Source: Acanthochlamys bracteata
Taxonomy: Eukaryota > Streptophyta > Magnoliopsida > Pandanales > Velloziaceae
Direction: 5' to 3'
Assembly (NCBI GenBank): GCA_019914995.1
Contig: CM034142.1
Span: 5,103,031 to 5,167,030, forward strand
Length of the DNA stretch: 64,000 nucleotides
The first letter of the stretch is position 1, and each line of letters begins with the position of its first letter. Below, in pieces: positions 36,540 to 48,700 of this stretch. A program made the position numbers and the translations under genes. The notes below the pieces were generated by a model, which saw nothing but the letters and a program-made list of their open reading frames with translations, did not search any database and had not been told where the DNA came from.

Positions 36540-37640
36540 AATATAAATATAGCGCCAGATTGCTATTTTTAATTCTATAACAGTAATCATATATGCCAAT
36601 CATATCATCCAACACTTAACGACACTAGAGTGTATACGCAACAAGATCCATTCGCCACAAAAAATTCAACACATAAATAGATGAAAAGAAAAACTAAGTA
36701 TTTGTATTCCTAAAATGGTTAAACTAATTACAGTTCGGTTTTGCGATTGCGTTCATACATTAGCTCATAATTAATTGAAGATGAACAAAGAAAGAAAGCT
36801 TGGTCTCACTTACAACGAAGCACCGTAACTAGTTATCTGAAACACCATCGTTACAATAAACAAAGAAAATAATTTACACACCTGACATACTGAGCAAAAA
36901 ATATATATGTTTTGAAATCATAATATTCTTACAGAGCTAATTGATAAATAATAAGTTGGTAGCGATATTGACAGAGCCGACTTCCCCCTGGACTGGATTC
37001 ACAAAGCTAGTAGCAGCATATATACAGATGATACATTAATAACAAGTAGATGCATATAGTGAAAGTCTACAAAAAACCATTTCACATGATGGTTCTTTCT
37101 ATATATAAACCTATTAGCTAATTAAATTAGCTCAAACATCATATATATATTTCACTCTTGAAAAGTACTAATAATATTTCTTTAATAAGAAAGAACATAC
37201 AAATGATCTTTGTTATAATAAACAAAACCCTACTTAGGCTTACACACAAGTACCTAGCTAGCTCTCTTCATGTCACTGCCATCAGTATGACAGAGATAGC
37301 ACTATTACAAATTTATATAAGACTACCTACGCATCTACATGTAATGCAACTACACTTACTAGATCAAACATTAATGCTACTCGATCAAACATATATATGT
37401 TAAAAAAAATTAATGACAAAAATCAGGCCAAACGAAAATTTTAGCTAAGCAATAAATATATCTCTTCCCTAGCTGAAATAAAGTAAAATTAATAAATAAT
37501 AAGAAACACATAATCAACTTACTATATAGGTGATCTAGTAGCATTCTGAAGCTTTCCTAACATCTTCATGAGAAATGATATTTTTTCTTCATTTTTACGG
37601 AGGCGTTGATTAGTGTCAAGCAGTTCATTTTATTGCTTCT
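36540..37640. other. Non-coding part of the CACTA region
   Basis: AT-rich DNA without recognised coding sequence between the subterminal repeats and the first protein remnant. ATATATAT and CTAGCTAG words occur, and the open frame at 37158-37403 looks accidental. Confidence 0.45.
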
Positions 37641-37659
37641 AAAGCTGAGATTATTGCTT

Positions 37660-38110
37660 CTCAAGTTGACCCTATTGTCTTTCATTTTTTTCCTCTAGGG
37701 TTACAACCTGATCTTTCAAAACCGAATTCTCATATGTTTGGGTAGAGGAACTAGCAAAACGGGTGCGACTTAGGTCCACACCCACATGCACAAATATACC
37801 CACGTGCTTTCCCAAGCACCTATCGGCATATCTCTTCATCATCGACGGCGTCCTCCTCCTACGGAACTTGATCTGCATATCTAATATTTGATTCTGTATT
37901 TCATTTAAGACAAAATATCATAACATATTATAAACCTTAACTCTTAAGGTTAATTGCTAAAAATTTGAGTAGAATGGATATAACTTACATAATTCGATTG
38001 CGACTCCTCCGACACCTAGCTGCTCTTTTTTTCTTTTGCATTTAAAATATGCGTCTCCTTATACAAATTAATATAATTGGCATTCTACAAAATTGTTAAG
38101 AGAATCAATA
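37660..38110 (-). pseudogene. Transposase_24-like remnant of the CACTA element
   Basis: A broken minus-strand frame reads LYKETHILNAKEKKSS and SEESQSNY (about 38060-37985). Further on come KFRRRRTPSMMKRYADRC and a coiled-coil-like ENSVLKDQVVTLEEKNE (37873-37675). The ETHT/N..(S/Y) segment followed by a leucine-rich coil is the pattern of the second protein found downstream of TNP2 in plant CACTA elements. Stops interrupt it. Confidence 0.5.
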
Positions 38111-41100
38111 CAAGTTAATTAATTAGAGTCCTATTGTCTTTGTTATATTAAAACCAAATAAAGCAGTTAATTACAAAACTATAAGAAAAATACCTTCTCT
38201 CGCTATATAGATACAAAAGTGTGTAAGCTTGTTGTATGCTCACTGCTATTCTTTGCACGAGCAGCTTTTGCTATTTCTGATTTGCTTTGCATATAACAAA
38301 CTATAAGGGTATTATCCACCAATGAGATACAAAAACTAAGTACAAACTTAAATAAATGAATTTTACAATCCATTCTGGTGAATCAAATTGATCGCGAAGT
38401 CAGATCCATTTTTCACGTCGGACTGCTGTATAGGAGAAGTCCTAACAGGGTTTGCTCAAGCGTTGTCTCCACCACCAACACTCCTTTGCAGTCATGACAC
38501 TCATAATTAGTAAACATGTCGTTGGAATCTTTATGATACTAATCTTTATGTCGTTGGAATCTAGTATTATGTAAACATGTCAAGTCCTAGTATCAGACAA
38601 ATCTAACTCAAACTTATCCTGCGCTAATAAAAAAATTTATAACAAATGTCAAACCCTTAATAATGTAGATTATGCCAACTTTATGATACTTACAACCATT
38701 ATGAAATAAATCTCATTCTTAATAGAGTTGTCAATCTTACTCCAACATTTAGTATTATTTATGGGAGCATAAGTTCGAATCAGATATGCAATCTCTCTTT
38801 TGAACCAACTTGCATGTTCACCTACTGGTCTCCATACGCCATTTGGAATATCAACCTTGACTTTTTCTTATTTCTCAATATATACATTTTCAGATCACTA
38901 CATCTATGGCCCGCACGCTGACGTTATGTTTGTGTGATAACAAACCTTACTTAGAGGACTACTATGAGATGTAATAATTAGTAAATGACGAAATTAATTT
39001 TAAAAAAATAACTTACTGCTACTAGAGCCATTATTAGGATATTGAGTTTCCAAATCAACGATATTCAGGGTTGATTGTAATGAAAGTCGTCTATTGTTAG
39101 ATGTTGCCAGCGCCATAAAGATAAATATTAAAAAAAGGAACACCTGTATACAAAGTTCCGTATACATAAAGAAAAAACTTAGAACTTCAAATTTAAATTG
39201 AAGAAAAAAAATTGTATAAGGTTGGTTTAATCACACATGTGACTTATAATTCAATTGCAATCATCATCACGATGGTTATATCGTCCGAGCTCTCATTTTC
39301 ATTTTGATCGTCAATAGGGTGAATGACTTCTTAGTCATCCAAAACTTCAATCACTTCATTATCAAGTTCAACTATGTTATTTAGATGATCTATCTCTATA
39401 TTATAATCTCCATTTCTTACGCTCGAACATTTCACTTCTTGATAGGCATCATTCTTGACGATGATCGCATAATCACCAAGATTTGTGTTTTCTTAATCTC
39501 TGCTTCCTCCAAATAACCAAATAACGAGTGATAATATAAATATCGATATTGTGATTGTTGTACAACAACCTAGTCGTTATCTAGCTTCGTATCAAGAACA
39601 TAAAACACTTGAGTCACATTCATAGGAAATACGAACGAGTCATTTTGATATCATCTCTTTGTAATTTGGATACTAGTAAAGTCATAATCAATCTGATGGG
39701 TTTTATGTGTTCTAAATCAAACCGTTCACATTTGAATAGCAAGATTTGACGGTCTTTGGGATATGCAAAACTCAAGATTTCATTCAAAATAACAAAGAAA
39801 TTTAAAACTTGATCTTTATAATCACCTTGCACACAAATACCACTATTTTGAGTGAACAAATGACACTCATGTTTGTTTGTTAGAAATTTCACCGAATTGA
39901 CAATGCATGCAGAATACCTAATTGCACGTTTATCTAAACCAAAGACTAGCGAATACATATCATATATGATTTCTTACATAGTGACATGGAGATATCTTAT
40001 CTATAAAAGAAAAGGAATAATTATTCATTAAAAAGTAATGGCCATAAATAAAATCTAACGATAAACTAATTACTGTATAGTATTTCATACTTCATTTTGA
40101 ATCACGTAGGAAACACATCTATTTGTCTTGTTTTTTAATTAAATGGACTCTCCATTTTTAGAAGCTCTTCTTACTCACTGTAATTATAAGTTATGATTAG
40201 TAAGCGCCAAAGAATATTGTATTTTCAAGATCTTAAATACTTACATAAGATATGGAACGTCTTCGTCGTAATTATTTAAACCAAACAAATGTGATAAACT
40301 GTACTCCTCTCCTGTGAGGATAATTTGGTTTGCCTTACTCAATGGTCAGACCTTCTAAGAAAATACAAATAATGTAGTATCAACCTATTGCTCTCCATCC
40401 TTATATCGTTCTTGTCAATTGAATCTATTCTCCAACCCTCACAAGTATCTAGAGGGAAAACTTATGCACTCATTCACTATATAAGGTTCTGCTAGAGAAC
40501 CTTCTATACGTGATCTATTATGAATAATAACTTTAAGCATACCAAGAGCCTTGTATGTATGGATGAAATAAAGAAAAACTATATGATTCCAATAGAGAAA
40601 TTAAACAAGAATTTTGAGATTCCCATAATAAAATTTCACTTCTCTATAAGATATATCCATTTATAATGAACAGACCCTCGTTGGTGATTTCTCCTGATAA
40701 GTGCACAACTAAATGTATCATGATATCAAAAAAATACCCAAAAAAATATCATTTCGTACTTGCAAAGAATAATCACAATCTTCTGTTATAACTCTTTCAA
40801 TACATCTAATCTTAAAGTCTTTGCACATAATTCCCTAAAATTACTTTCCAATTCACTGGTTACTTACAGCACCTCTTTGTTTGAAATACCCATGCAAACC
40901 AATGGGAAGTAAGCACTGCAACAGAACATGATTATATAACTCTTCACCCTTGAGATTTTTTAGTCTACCATATTTACACACCTAGAAATATTTTTAGTAT
41001 ATCCATTAGAAAATCTTACAGATTTAAGAAACTCACAAAATTTTTTTCTTTCCTGAGGTGATAATATGAACGCCACAATCGGTTTCTCCCACTTATTAGT

Positions 41101-42015
41101 ATCTAACTTCTATGTATGCAGCTCACGTCGTATACCCTAATTTTTAAAGTCCCAACAAGTCTTAAAGTTTTCCTTCGTCTTTTTATCTACAATCAATAAA
41201 GTTTCCAAAATCTTATTACAAATATTTTTCTCGATATGTATGATATCAAAATTGTGTCGAGTTGTGATATCTTTCCAATACGATAGTTCAAAAAAAATAT
41301 TTATTTTGTCCAATTAAGCTCTTCAGGAATGCGTTTCCTCTTCTTACCACATGGAGGTTTTCCAAACTTCATGTTTTGCAAATCTCTATCTGCTTAACAA
41401 TTCATCAAGTGACAACATACGAGGTAGTGTTACTGGTTCTTACTTTACATTGAATTTCTTACTCCTTCTATATGGATGAATCCTCGGCAAATAGTGACGA
41501 TGGCCGACATAACTAATTTTGTCTCTAAATTATCGAATATGGGTATTTCTTACAAATAGAGCATGCCAAATAGCCTTTTGTGCTCCATCCGAATAAAACT
41601 CTATATGTAGAAAAATCGTTTACAATCCATAGAATAGCTGCATGCAATTGGAATATAATGTTAAAGATGGTATCACATGTTGGAACTTCATTCTCCCATA
41701 ATTTCTTCAACTCTTCGATCAGTGGTTAAAGATATACATCAACATCTCTACTAGTGCCTTCTTTTCAGGAATTAAAAGTGACATTATAAAATATGGCTCC
41801 TTCAGGCACATCCATACAGGTATATTATATGGTAATAAGATAACTGACCAACAGCTATAAGCATTGCTCATATCCTTAAAATAATTGAAACTATCAGTTG
41901 TCAAGCCAATACGCAAGTTTCGAGCATCATGAGCAAACTAAGGATACTCCACATCAAAATCATTCAAACCCGCAGCATTTGCAGGATGTCTCAGAATATC
42001 AGGATTATTTGCACA

Positions 42016-43586
42016 TGTTGGAATTACAAGGATAATTTTGATGATAACAAAGAATTAAGAACTATGATTTATATAAGACTAATAATCTGAAAACAAATTC
42101 TGCAGAATTAGACAAACAAAGATCATTTAATTTACAGCAGACAAGAACAGCCATCATACAACCAACTGCTGAGCTACTACATACTGGACAGAGGACAGCA
42201 TATGGGACAGAGGATGCCACAGCCACATCACAGTTAGCTGCTCGACTGCTCGAAGCGGGACAGAGGACAGCATACGGGACAGAGGATGCCACAGCCACAT
42301 TACAGTCAGCTGTTCGACTACTGAAGCATAAGAAGACTTCTCTGTTTCGAAACAGACCCTTGTGTTCAACGGCAGCAAAATTTCCCTTGCTTCAAAAATC
42401 ACCTGCACTCACAACGGACTGAAACATTTCAAATAGAAGATTTACAAGAGCTAAAATCATCCTCAATTTCATATAAAAGCAAAGCTCAATAATCAAGGGA
42501 AGAAAGCAGTCAAAATCTTTGATCAAGTCAAGCAGTCAACCTGCATTGCATTTATTATGGACATGGCATATCAACTCATCAGCTCACCGAGTCTCAGACA
42601 GAAGCTTAGCTGAATTAAGCTTTCAACCGTTGGCAGCAAATTCAAACCTCTTCAACGCATTTAATGCTATGGAGACTTTACACAAACACAGCTGAAAGAC
42701 CACTGGACAACACCACTTCCTCTATGACGTGAAGAACCGAGCGCCAACGGCAACGTTCCTTAACGGCTCCTGCACAGGAAAGAAACTCTATAAGAAGGGA
42801 GTCACAGCAACGAAGAAACAACGTGAAGAAAGAGAGAAAAATAGGGAGAGAACATAAAGAAAATAGAAGTAGAAAGAACCCAAACAAAAATAGAGATATA
42901 CAAGAACTGTACCATTCTACACAAAAATATCCTACTGCTAGTCACGAACTCGACTACTCCACACAAACAAATCTTGCTGCAAATCATACTGAAGAAATCT
43001 CTCTCAGCAACCTCTCCGATCATCTCATCTGAATCACATCATAAACACTTAACATTCATGAGATAGATCCTGCGCTCAATCTTTGTTTATTTTCTTATAA
43101 CTTCTTACTGACGGTGTAAAGGTGGTGCTGCAGGCACCGGTAAAGGAAGCTCAGGTAGAGCTTGGTGTAAGCTCTTAGACCTTGTAATAGAGCTAGCAAA
43201 TCAGCCAGGGGGACAGGTGTGTCCAGTAGGCTGTTAGGGGTTGTCTTGGCGAAGAAACCCGGTAGAGTAAATGTGCTTGGCGAAGCACTTTGCTCTAGGT
43301 GTATTTGTAGCTTATTAAAGGTCTAGTAAAGCTTTGGCTCTGGTGATAGAGCGACCATGGATGTAGGCAAAAGAGTTTTGCCGAACCACGTTAAATACCC
43401 TGAGCACTACTTTTTGTCACTTATGTCAGTAAACACTCTAACTCTCTCTGTCTGCAGGTTACAGCATTGACACAGCCGGCTGTAAGCTCGCTGCCAGTAG
43501 GATAACAAATTTGATAAAAAAAATTCTTATAGACTAACTCAATTCACCCCTCCCCTCTTGAGTTAATCTTGCAGGAATATCTAACA
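42016..43586 (+). mobile_element. Solo LTR of a SIRE/Maximus-type copia element, inside the TNP2 gene
   Basis: The 1,571-bp segment starts TGTTGGAATTACAAGGATAA and soon reads TTTTGATGATAACAAA. It ends CTCAATTCACCCCTCCCCTC and ..CTAACA. Flanks are GCACA (42011-42015) and GCACG (43587-43591), a 5-bp duplication with one change. It is the same family as 11182-13275, in opposite orientation. CCGAACCACGTTAAATACCC near 43381 is the complement of the AACGTGGTTCGG phrase in the other copy. No primer site or coding part. Confidence 0.85.
42186..42328. repeat. 72-bp tandem duplication within the solo LTR
   Basis: GGACAGAGGACAGCATAYGG and the following 50 bases occur twice in a row (from 42186 and 42258) with few differences. 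Each unit itself contains GGGACAGAGGA twice. The repeated ASSVPYAVLCP peptide on the minus strand is a by-product. Confidence 0.85.
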
Positions 43587-44000
43587 GCACGTTTCTTTTT
43601 ATGTCATCTCATATCTAGGGCTATCTTTCTTGACATATAAAATCATCGCAATTTGGGTACTAATGAAAATGACGAAAAGCATTTTTAGGAACCATCTTAT
43701 TGGTGCCATCATTAACCTTCCACTTTGATGCATTACATTCTACTCTTTTTTTTATCAATTCCTTTCTAAAGAGAACACAATCATTCTCGCATACAATAAT
43801 AGATTCCCATCCCAAGTCTAAGTCCTTAAGAACCTTCAGACTAGTAGTAAAGCGAAGGAAGTAAATGCCTTTTCAGAAAAACATCATTAAAAAATCAAGC
43901 AGCATATTTAAAACCTTTGTTGCTCCAACGATTAAGCACCTTAACATGAAGCAGTTTTACGAGGAACGATAATTTTGAGGTTGTACATCCCTCGTATAAA

Positions 44001-45779
44001 GGCTTCTTGACATCTTCAAGCAACTTACCATATCTATCAATATAAATATTATATGAGAGATTCACTCCCCATGGTTCAGATTGCAGTTTTGAGAAGTCGC
44101 AACATGCAACTACATGCTTATAATCTATAGCATGGAAATAAATTTTGTTCCTAATAGATCAGACATGGACTTTGGTGTTGCTAATTACCTTCTGACAGAA
44201 AGGGCTTGGAACAAAAGAAGAAATCGCCTTCGAAGGAGGTATTCCGTAAGAAACTTCATCCTCAAACAGCGAATGGCAAAAGTTGAGAGACAAGATTGCA
44301 ACGATACGTTGAATAATTATATAGCAACATTTTAAGATTATCTTTACTTGCTCGATGAACTTGCTCTTTTAATGTATGATGTTTTTCATTTTGCTTATCT
44401 GCTTGAATTGGAAACGGTTTTATGTACTTGATAATAAATATTTGTAAGAATTTCAATGCTATGAAATATTTGGCTATTTGATTAGTTTTCTCAAATGATG
44501 GCTTGTGAGGTGTGCTTTCTTAGTAAGATTTTCCTGAGATTTGTCCATATGATGTCAAGTGATTAAATATAATTCATGTTCTCTATTAACTGGTTTTGTT
44601 ATTGTTGTTGGTCTGTCTATATTTGTAATAAAAATAGTAACATACAATTTTATTTGTGAGTAAGTGAAATGTATGCATTTGATTTATATAATATTATTGC
44701 TATTGGAGAAGTGAATTTGTATTATATTTGTAGGTTACCTATACCACGTATTTGTTGATTAATTTACATAAATGTTGTTGTGGAGAGAGATAATGCAAAA
44801 TGGATTCAATAATGCATATTTGTTGACTTTCTAATATTGATATATAGTTATTAATAAATTAATAATTTAAAAAATAAATAAAAAGTACTTTTAGTTTCTT
44901 ATTTGTAGAAATGATCAAACATAATATCGAGCTGAACCCAACTCAGAACTGAACTCAAATCTAATAACTTAATTTTCAGAAGTTCATCTCCCCATCGCTT
45001 CTTCGCAAATAACGCGCCCTTAGTTGGAGTAACTAAATAATTGGAAGCTCTGCTAAAGTACAACAACAGATGGTTCGCTAAATGTGCTGATGCGATAAAA
45101 CCCTCGAGTTGAATCTAACGGAAGGAAAATGAATACCTGACTCTTGATCATATTTGACTTCAGCTTTTAATTTTCAGTCCATATGAGCAATGCTATCTAT
45201 TTTCAAATTAATTAATAAATTATGTCGTGAAAGTTGAGTAAAGATGAACTTGAATGTAACTCGCAGTGAACATAGGAAATTTTCACCTTCAACTGATTGC
45301 TCGGTTTAACCTTTTGAGAGAAAAGCGGGGCCCACCTTTTTCTTTATATGTAACAGTTCATAGGTTTAATCCCCAAGCATTTAAGGAAACCAAGAACTAC
45401 ATGCTGCAAGCGAAACACAGATAGACAGCTACTAAAATCTAGAACAAGGAAAAAGCCAAGTAGCCAACCACCAACGCTTGCCTTATTGTCATGACATTGT
45501 TTTAATATTAATATATAGCAGCAGTAACTCAAAGCCCCAAAAACCAGAAGGCCTATACCCAGATAAGGCATTCACCAGTTCATTCGCAGATCTCCTCTCC
45601 TCTGAATTCCTTTTTCCATAAATCGATTGTATTGATCGCGTATTTCTATCAAATACTTTCCTAATTTGGTCTTCCTAAACATTTGTTTCTTCTTATCAGG
45701 AATCATCGTCAAATTTAGTAGTATTAGTTGGTCGGCAATCCAGACTTCTCTGGTCAGATTGCATCTTGAGCACACACTG
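44001..45779. other. Upstream region of MADS gene B
   Basis: The left half has no recognised content and may still belong to the CACTA element. Near the gene, TTTATATGTAAC at about 45344 could be a TATA box; a CTCCTCTCCTC tract precedes the ATG at about 45588-45602. No other coding sequence was found. Confidence 0.4.
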
Positions 45780-48700
45780 ATGGGGAGGGGAAAGATTGCA
45801 ATTAAAAGGATAGACAACGCAACAAGGAGACAAGTTACCTTCTCCAAAAGGAGGAAGGGTTTGTTCAAGAAGGCCAATGAGCTTGCCATCCTCTGTGATG
45901 CTGAAGTCGGTGTAATTGTCTTCTCAAGCACCGGCAGGCCCTACGAATTCACAAACACAAGGTGACATGCATGCGTTTTCATCTAGAAATCCCTCCTCGA
46001 ATTCATGCCATTCAATCATCTTACTTTCAATTCAATGAAAAAAGGGGGCAAAAGGGAAAGGATACATAACAATTAATTAGGACATTGTTTCATTATTGAT
46101 TCAAATTCTATTACTGAAAGATTCAAGATATACCAGAAAAGCTCCTTATTTTGGGAGAGAGCAACTAGAATTTGACTCCCCCAAACATGGTTTCACAACA
46201 TTTTGCTTAAACAGTAAGGTTACCAAAGAAAAGCATTTAGTGTATTGCTGATCATTTTATCTACACCTTGCAATTGCATACCTTAAAACTTCTGATTTTC
46301 TAATTTGTTTTTTAATTCTAAACTAGGTTGACATCTGAGAAATCATCATACCATGCACTTAAAAGCAGTTAAAAGTCACTTCAACTCTAGGGATAATATC
46401 AAACTTACCTTTCTATGATCTACCTAGTAAATCAGTTACATCAGATGCAGTATCTGATGTTCTGAACTCTTGATAGGAGCTTAGCTGATGTTCGAGTACC
46501 ATAATCTTGCCTTTACTCCATTTAACTATAATTTATATAGTCATGTTGATCTCCCAGACTTCGACCCTAATCTAAATTATCACCAGCCAAGGTTGATCAC
46601 CAATCTGGCTGACTGAAGAAGAGAGGCATGAAGATGTACAGAAGAAATTTGCAACAAAGATACATCATTCTTGACCATTAACAATAACATAAGAGGAAAG
46701 TGAGGGAAGGCAGGGAACAACCTATGTTTGAGAGAGCCATTAGGGAACAAATTTATGATTGTAGGTGGCCTTGAATTGAGTTGCTTTTGTTGCCAACTTC
46801 TTCACCGGGCAGACCCAACTGGCATGCCATCAAAGCCAAGTAGGCCTGCAATGTGAGTGCAGACATCAGCCGAAATGTGTAAATTTGTCATATTCAAATG
46901 AATTTTTTATGCGCATATAGTTATCTTAATGCAAAAGGTAAGAGAAGAATCTAGCAAACCATATATTCCTGCTTGCTGATGGAGTCACAATTTCTTAGGA
47001 AGAATGTAGCAAGGTCTAATCGAGATCGACTACATGGTTTTGCTTTTTTCTCTCACAAAAAGACTGAAACTACAACTGATAATCAACTAGCTGATCCTAT
47101 CAGATCAATGGTAGAAATTTGATATTAGTAGATGCATAAGAAAAATATAAAGCACACACTGATTCAATGACGAAAACAAAGAGGATAAAATCGGAGAGTC
47201 CTGTGCACAAACTAGAAGATGTCATAACTCTTTTTTTTTCTTTTTAATTCCTGATATGCTATTATCAAAGATAACTTGCTCTTCACTACTTTAATTGTCT
47301 TGCAGCAGTCTGCACACCAGACAAGTTACATCTATTTTAAAGAGTTAAAAAATCTTGATAGATAAAGAGCCCTCAAAAGTAAGCCAGAAAACATGTAAAC
47401 ATGTAAGTGGAAATCTGGTACGAAAAAACTTCTAAAAGAAATTGTCAAATAATGGCCAACCTTCAGCGGTTGCACATGCCAAAGAACATATTTCCCCTGG
47501 CTATACAGCACCAAGCAGTCACATTTGAAGTATTGTTATGACATTTAGGTACCAAAATTAATAGAGAAATGCCTATACTCAACAAAGTGAGGGTGATGCA
47601 AAGAATTGATACAAGAAGATACTAAATTATGTAAATTCCAAGTAACATTTGGAGCCAATTCAAACTATAAGATGTTATCACCCCTTGAGGCTTTACATGA
47701 GAGGATTCATTCAGAATCCAAACAAAATCATTGAGAGTAGACAAATAAGTAAAGAGATGTCAAACGAAAAGCAGATTATCTCAACAACCAAAATCATGAA
47801 AACTTCCAGAATTTCATACAGCTATTCCATTTGTGTGTGTGTGTTTGTGTGTGAACTGGTATAGTGATTATATCCTTTAGTAGAGCAAAATGCATAATGC
47901 TACATCCATTATGCAAACCATCACTCTTGCATTATGAAACCCTCCCACCATCTAAATCTTGACATTAAGTTCTATTTCAGTATAAACTCAGTGATCGACA
48001 GATACAACAAAACAAAAGAGGGGCATTCCGAAGAGCCAAATGCAAATTCAGAAGCCCAGGTATGTTTAATCCAACTGTCAGTGACTAATCAAACTTATTA
48101 AGTCTTACCAGGCCATTAACAATAGCATGACTAAAGTGGAACATAGACCAGCATCGAAAAAAGAGTGAAGGAAACAGCTACACTTGAGTCATATATTGCT
48201 TGTAGATAGAAATTAACTCATTACATGACAGACTAATTTGTAAATATGTGATGACAAGCAATAAAATTTATTTAACATTTATGAAATACGTTTCAACATA
48301 ATGCTTCTAGTAAAAAGGTTTTCAAAAGTATTAAGTTAAATAAAGGGCCTTAAATCTTACCTTGTGATCACCACTTTGCAAATTGAAGCTGAAAAAAAAG
48401 GCCTTAAATCAGTTTATCATGGTTATTGAGTGCAACTCTTTTCTGAATACTAGGCATTAGATCCAGTGATAGCAACACATCTGCTTGAGGTTCTGCACGT
48501 TATCTATAGCACAATGCAGGTGCATGTAAAATGCTTCACTTCACATGTATAAATAAAAAAATAAATAAATACTGAACTTGTGTTTGCAAGAACACCAGTG
48601 AGAATTGAATATTGCAAGGACTGATGGAGACAATCGACAAAAAAGTTCTGTGTTATGGAAGAAACCAATGACTATAGGCAAATTATTCTAGCTATTGCAT

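Larger units (their letters stand above)
39600..43900 (-). pseudogene. TNP2-type CACTA transposase, broken and split by a solo LTR
   Basis: Going down the minus strand: ECNASKWKVND (about 43740), then RFYMSRKIALDMRWHKKKRA in broken frame (43660-43590), the solo LTR, NPDILRHPANAAGLNDFDVE (41990-41950), LRIGLTTDSFNYFKDMSNAY and PYNIPVWMCLKEPYFIMSLL (41916-41760), FQLHAAILWIVNDF (41650) and GWSTKGYLACSICKKYPYS (41590). These are the core blocks of TNP2. Downstream remnants EPYIVNECISFPSRYL (about 40490) and a DUF4216-like region (39958-39620) follow as in intact elements. Stops and frameshifts throughout show it is dead. Confidence 0.88.
33233..44000 (-). mobile_element. Decayed CACTA (En/Spm) DNA transposon with nested insertions
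   Basis: A left terminus CACTACTAAAAGTAAGGCC followed by TTTACCGACTG at 33233 has the CACTA signature and the ACCGAC motif of this superfamily. At about 36170-36530 there is a cluster of inverted subterminal repeats (CAGTCGGTAA/TTACCGACT, TCGGTAAATACCGACT). TNP2 transposase remnants follow on the minus strand (about 40.3-43.9 kb), then a Transposase_24-like remnant (37.66-38.05 kb). The right terminus was not found, so the right limit is a guess, and the assignment of 33233 to this same copy is inferred. Confidence 0.7.

Noticed and set aside
42062-42408. Two overlapping minus-strand open frames with repeated ASSVPYAVLCP peptide
   Set aside because: They arise from the 72-bp tandem duplication inside a solo LTR.
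45344-45931. Minus-strand open frames of 75 and 119 codons over the gene B start
   Set aside because: They are antisense to the 5' leader and MADS exon of gene B, whose coding sense is certain.
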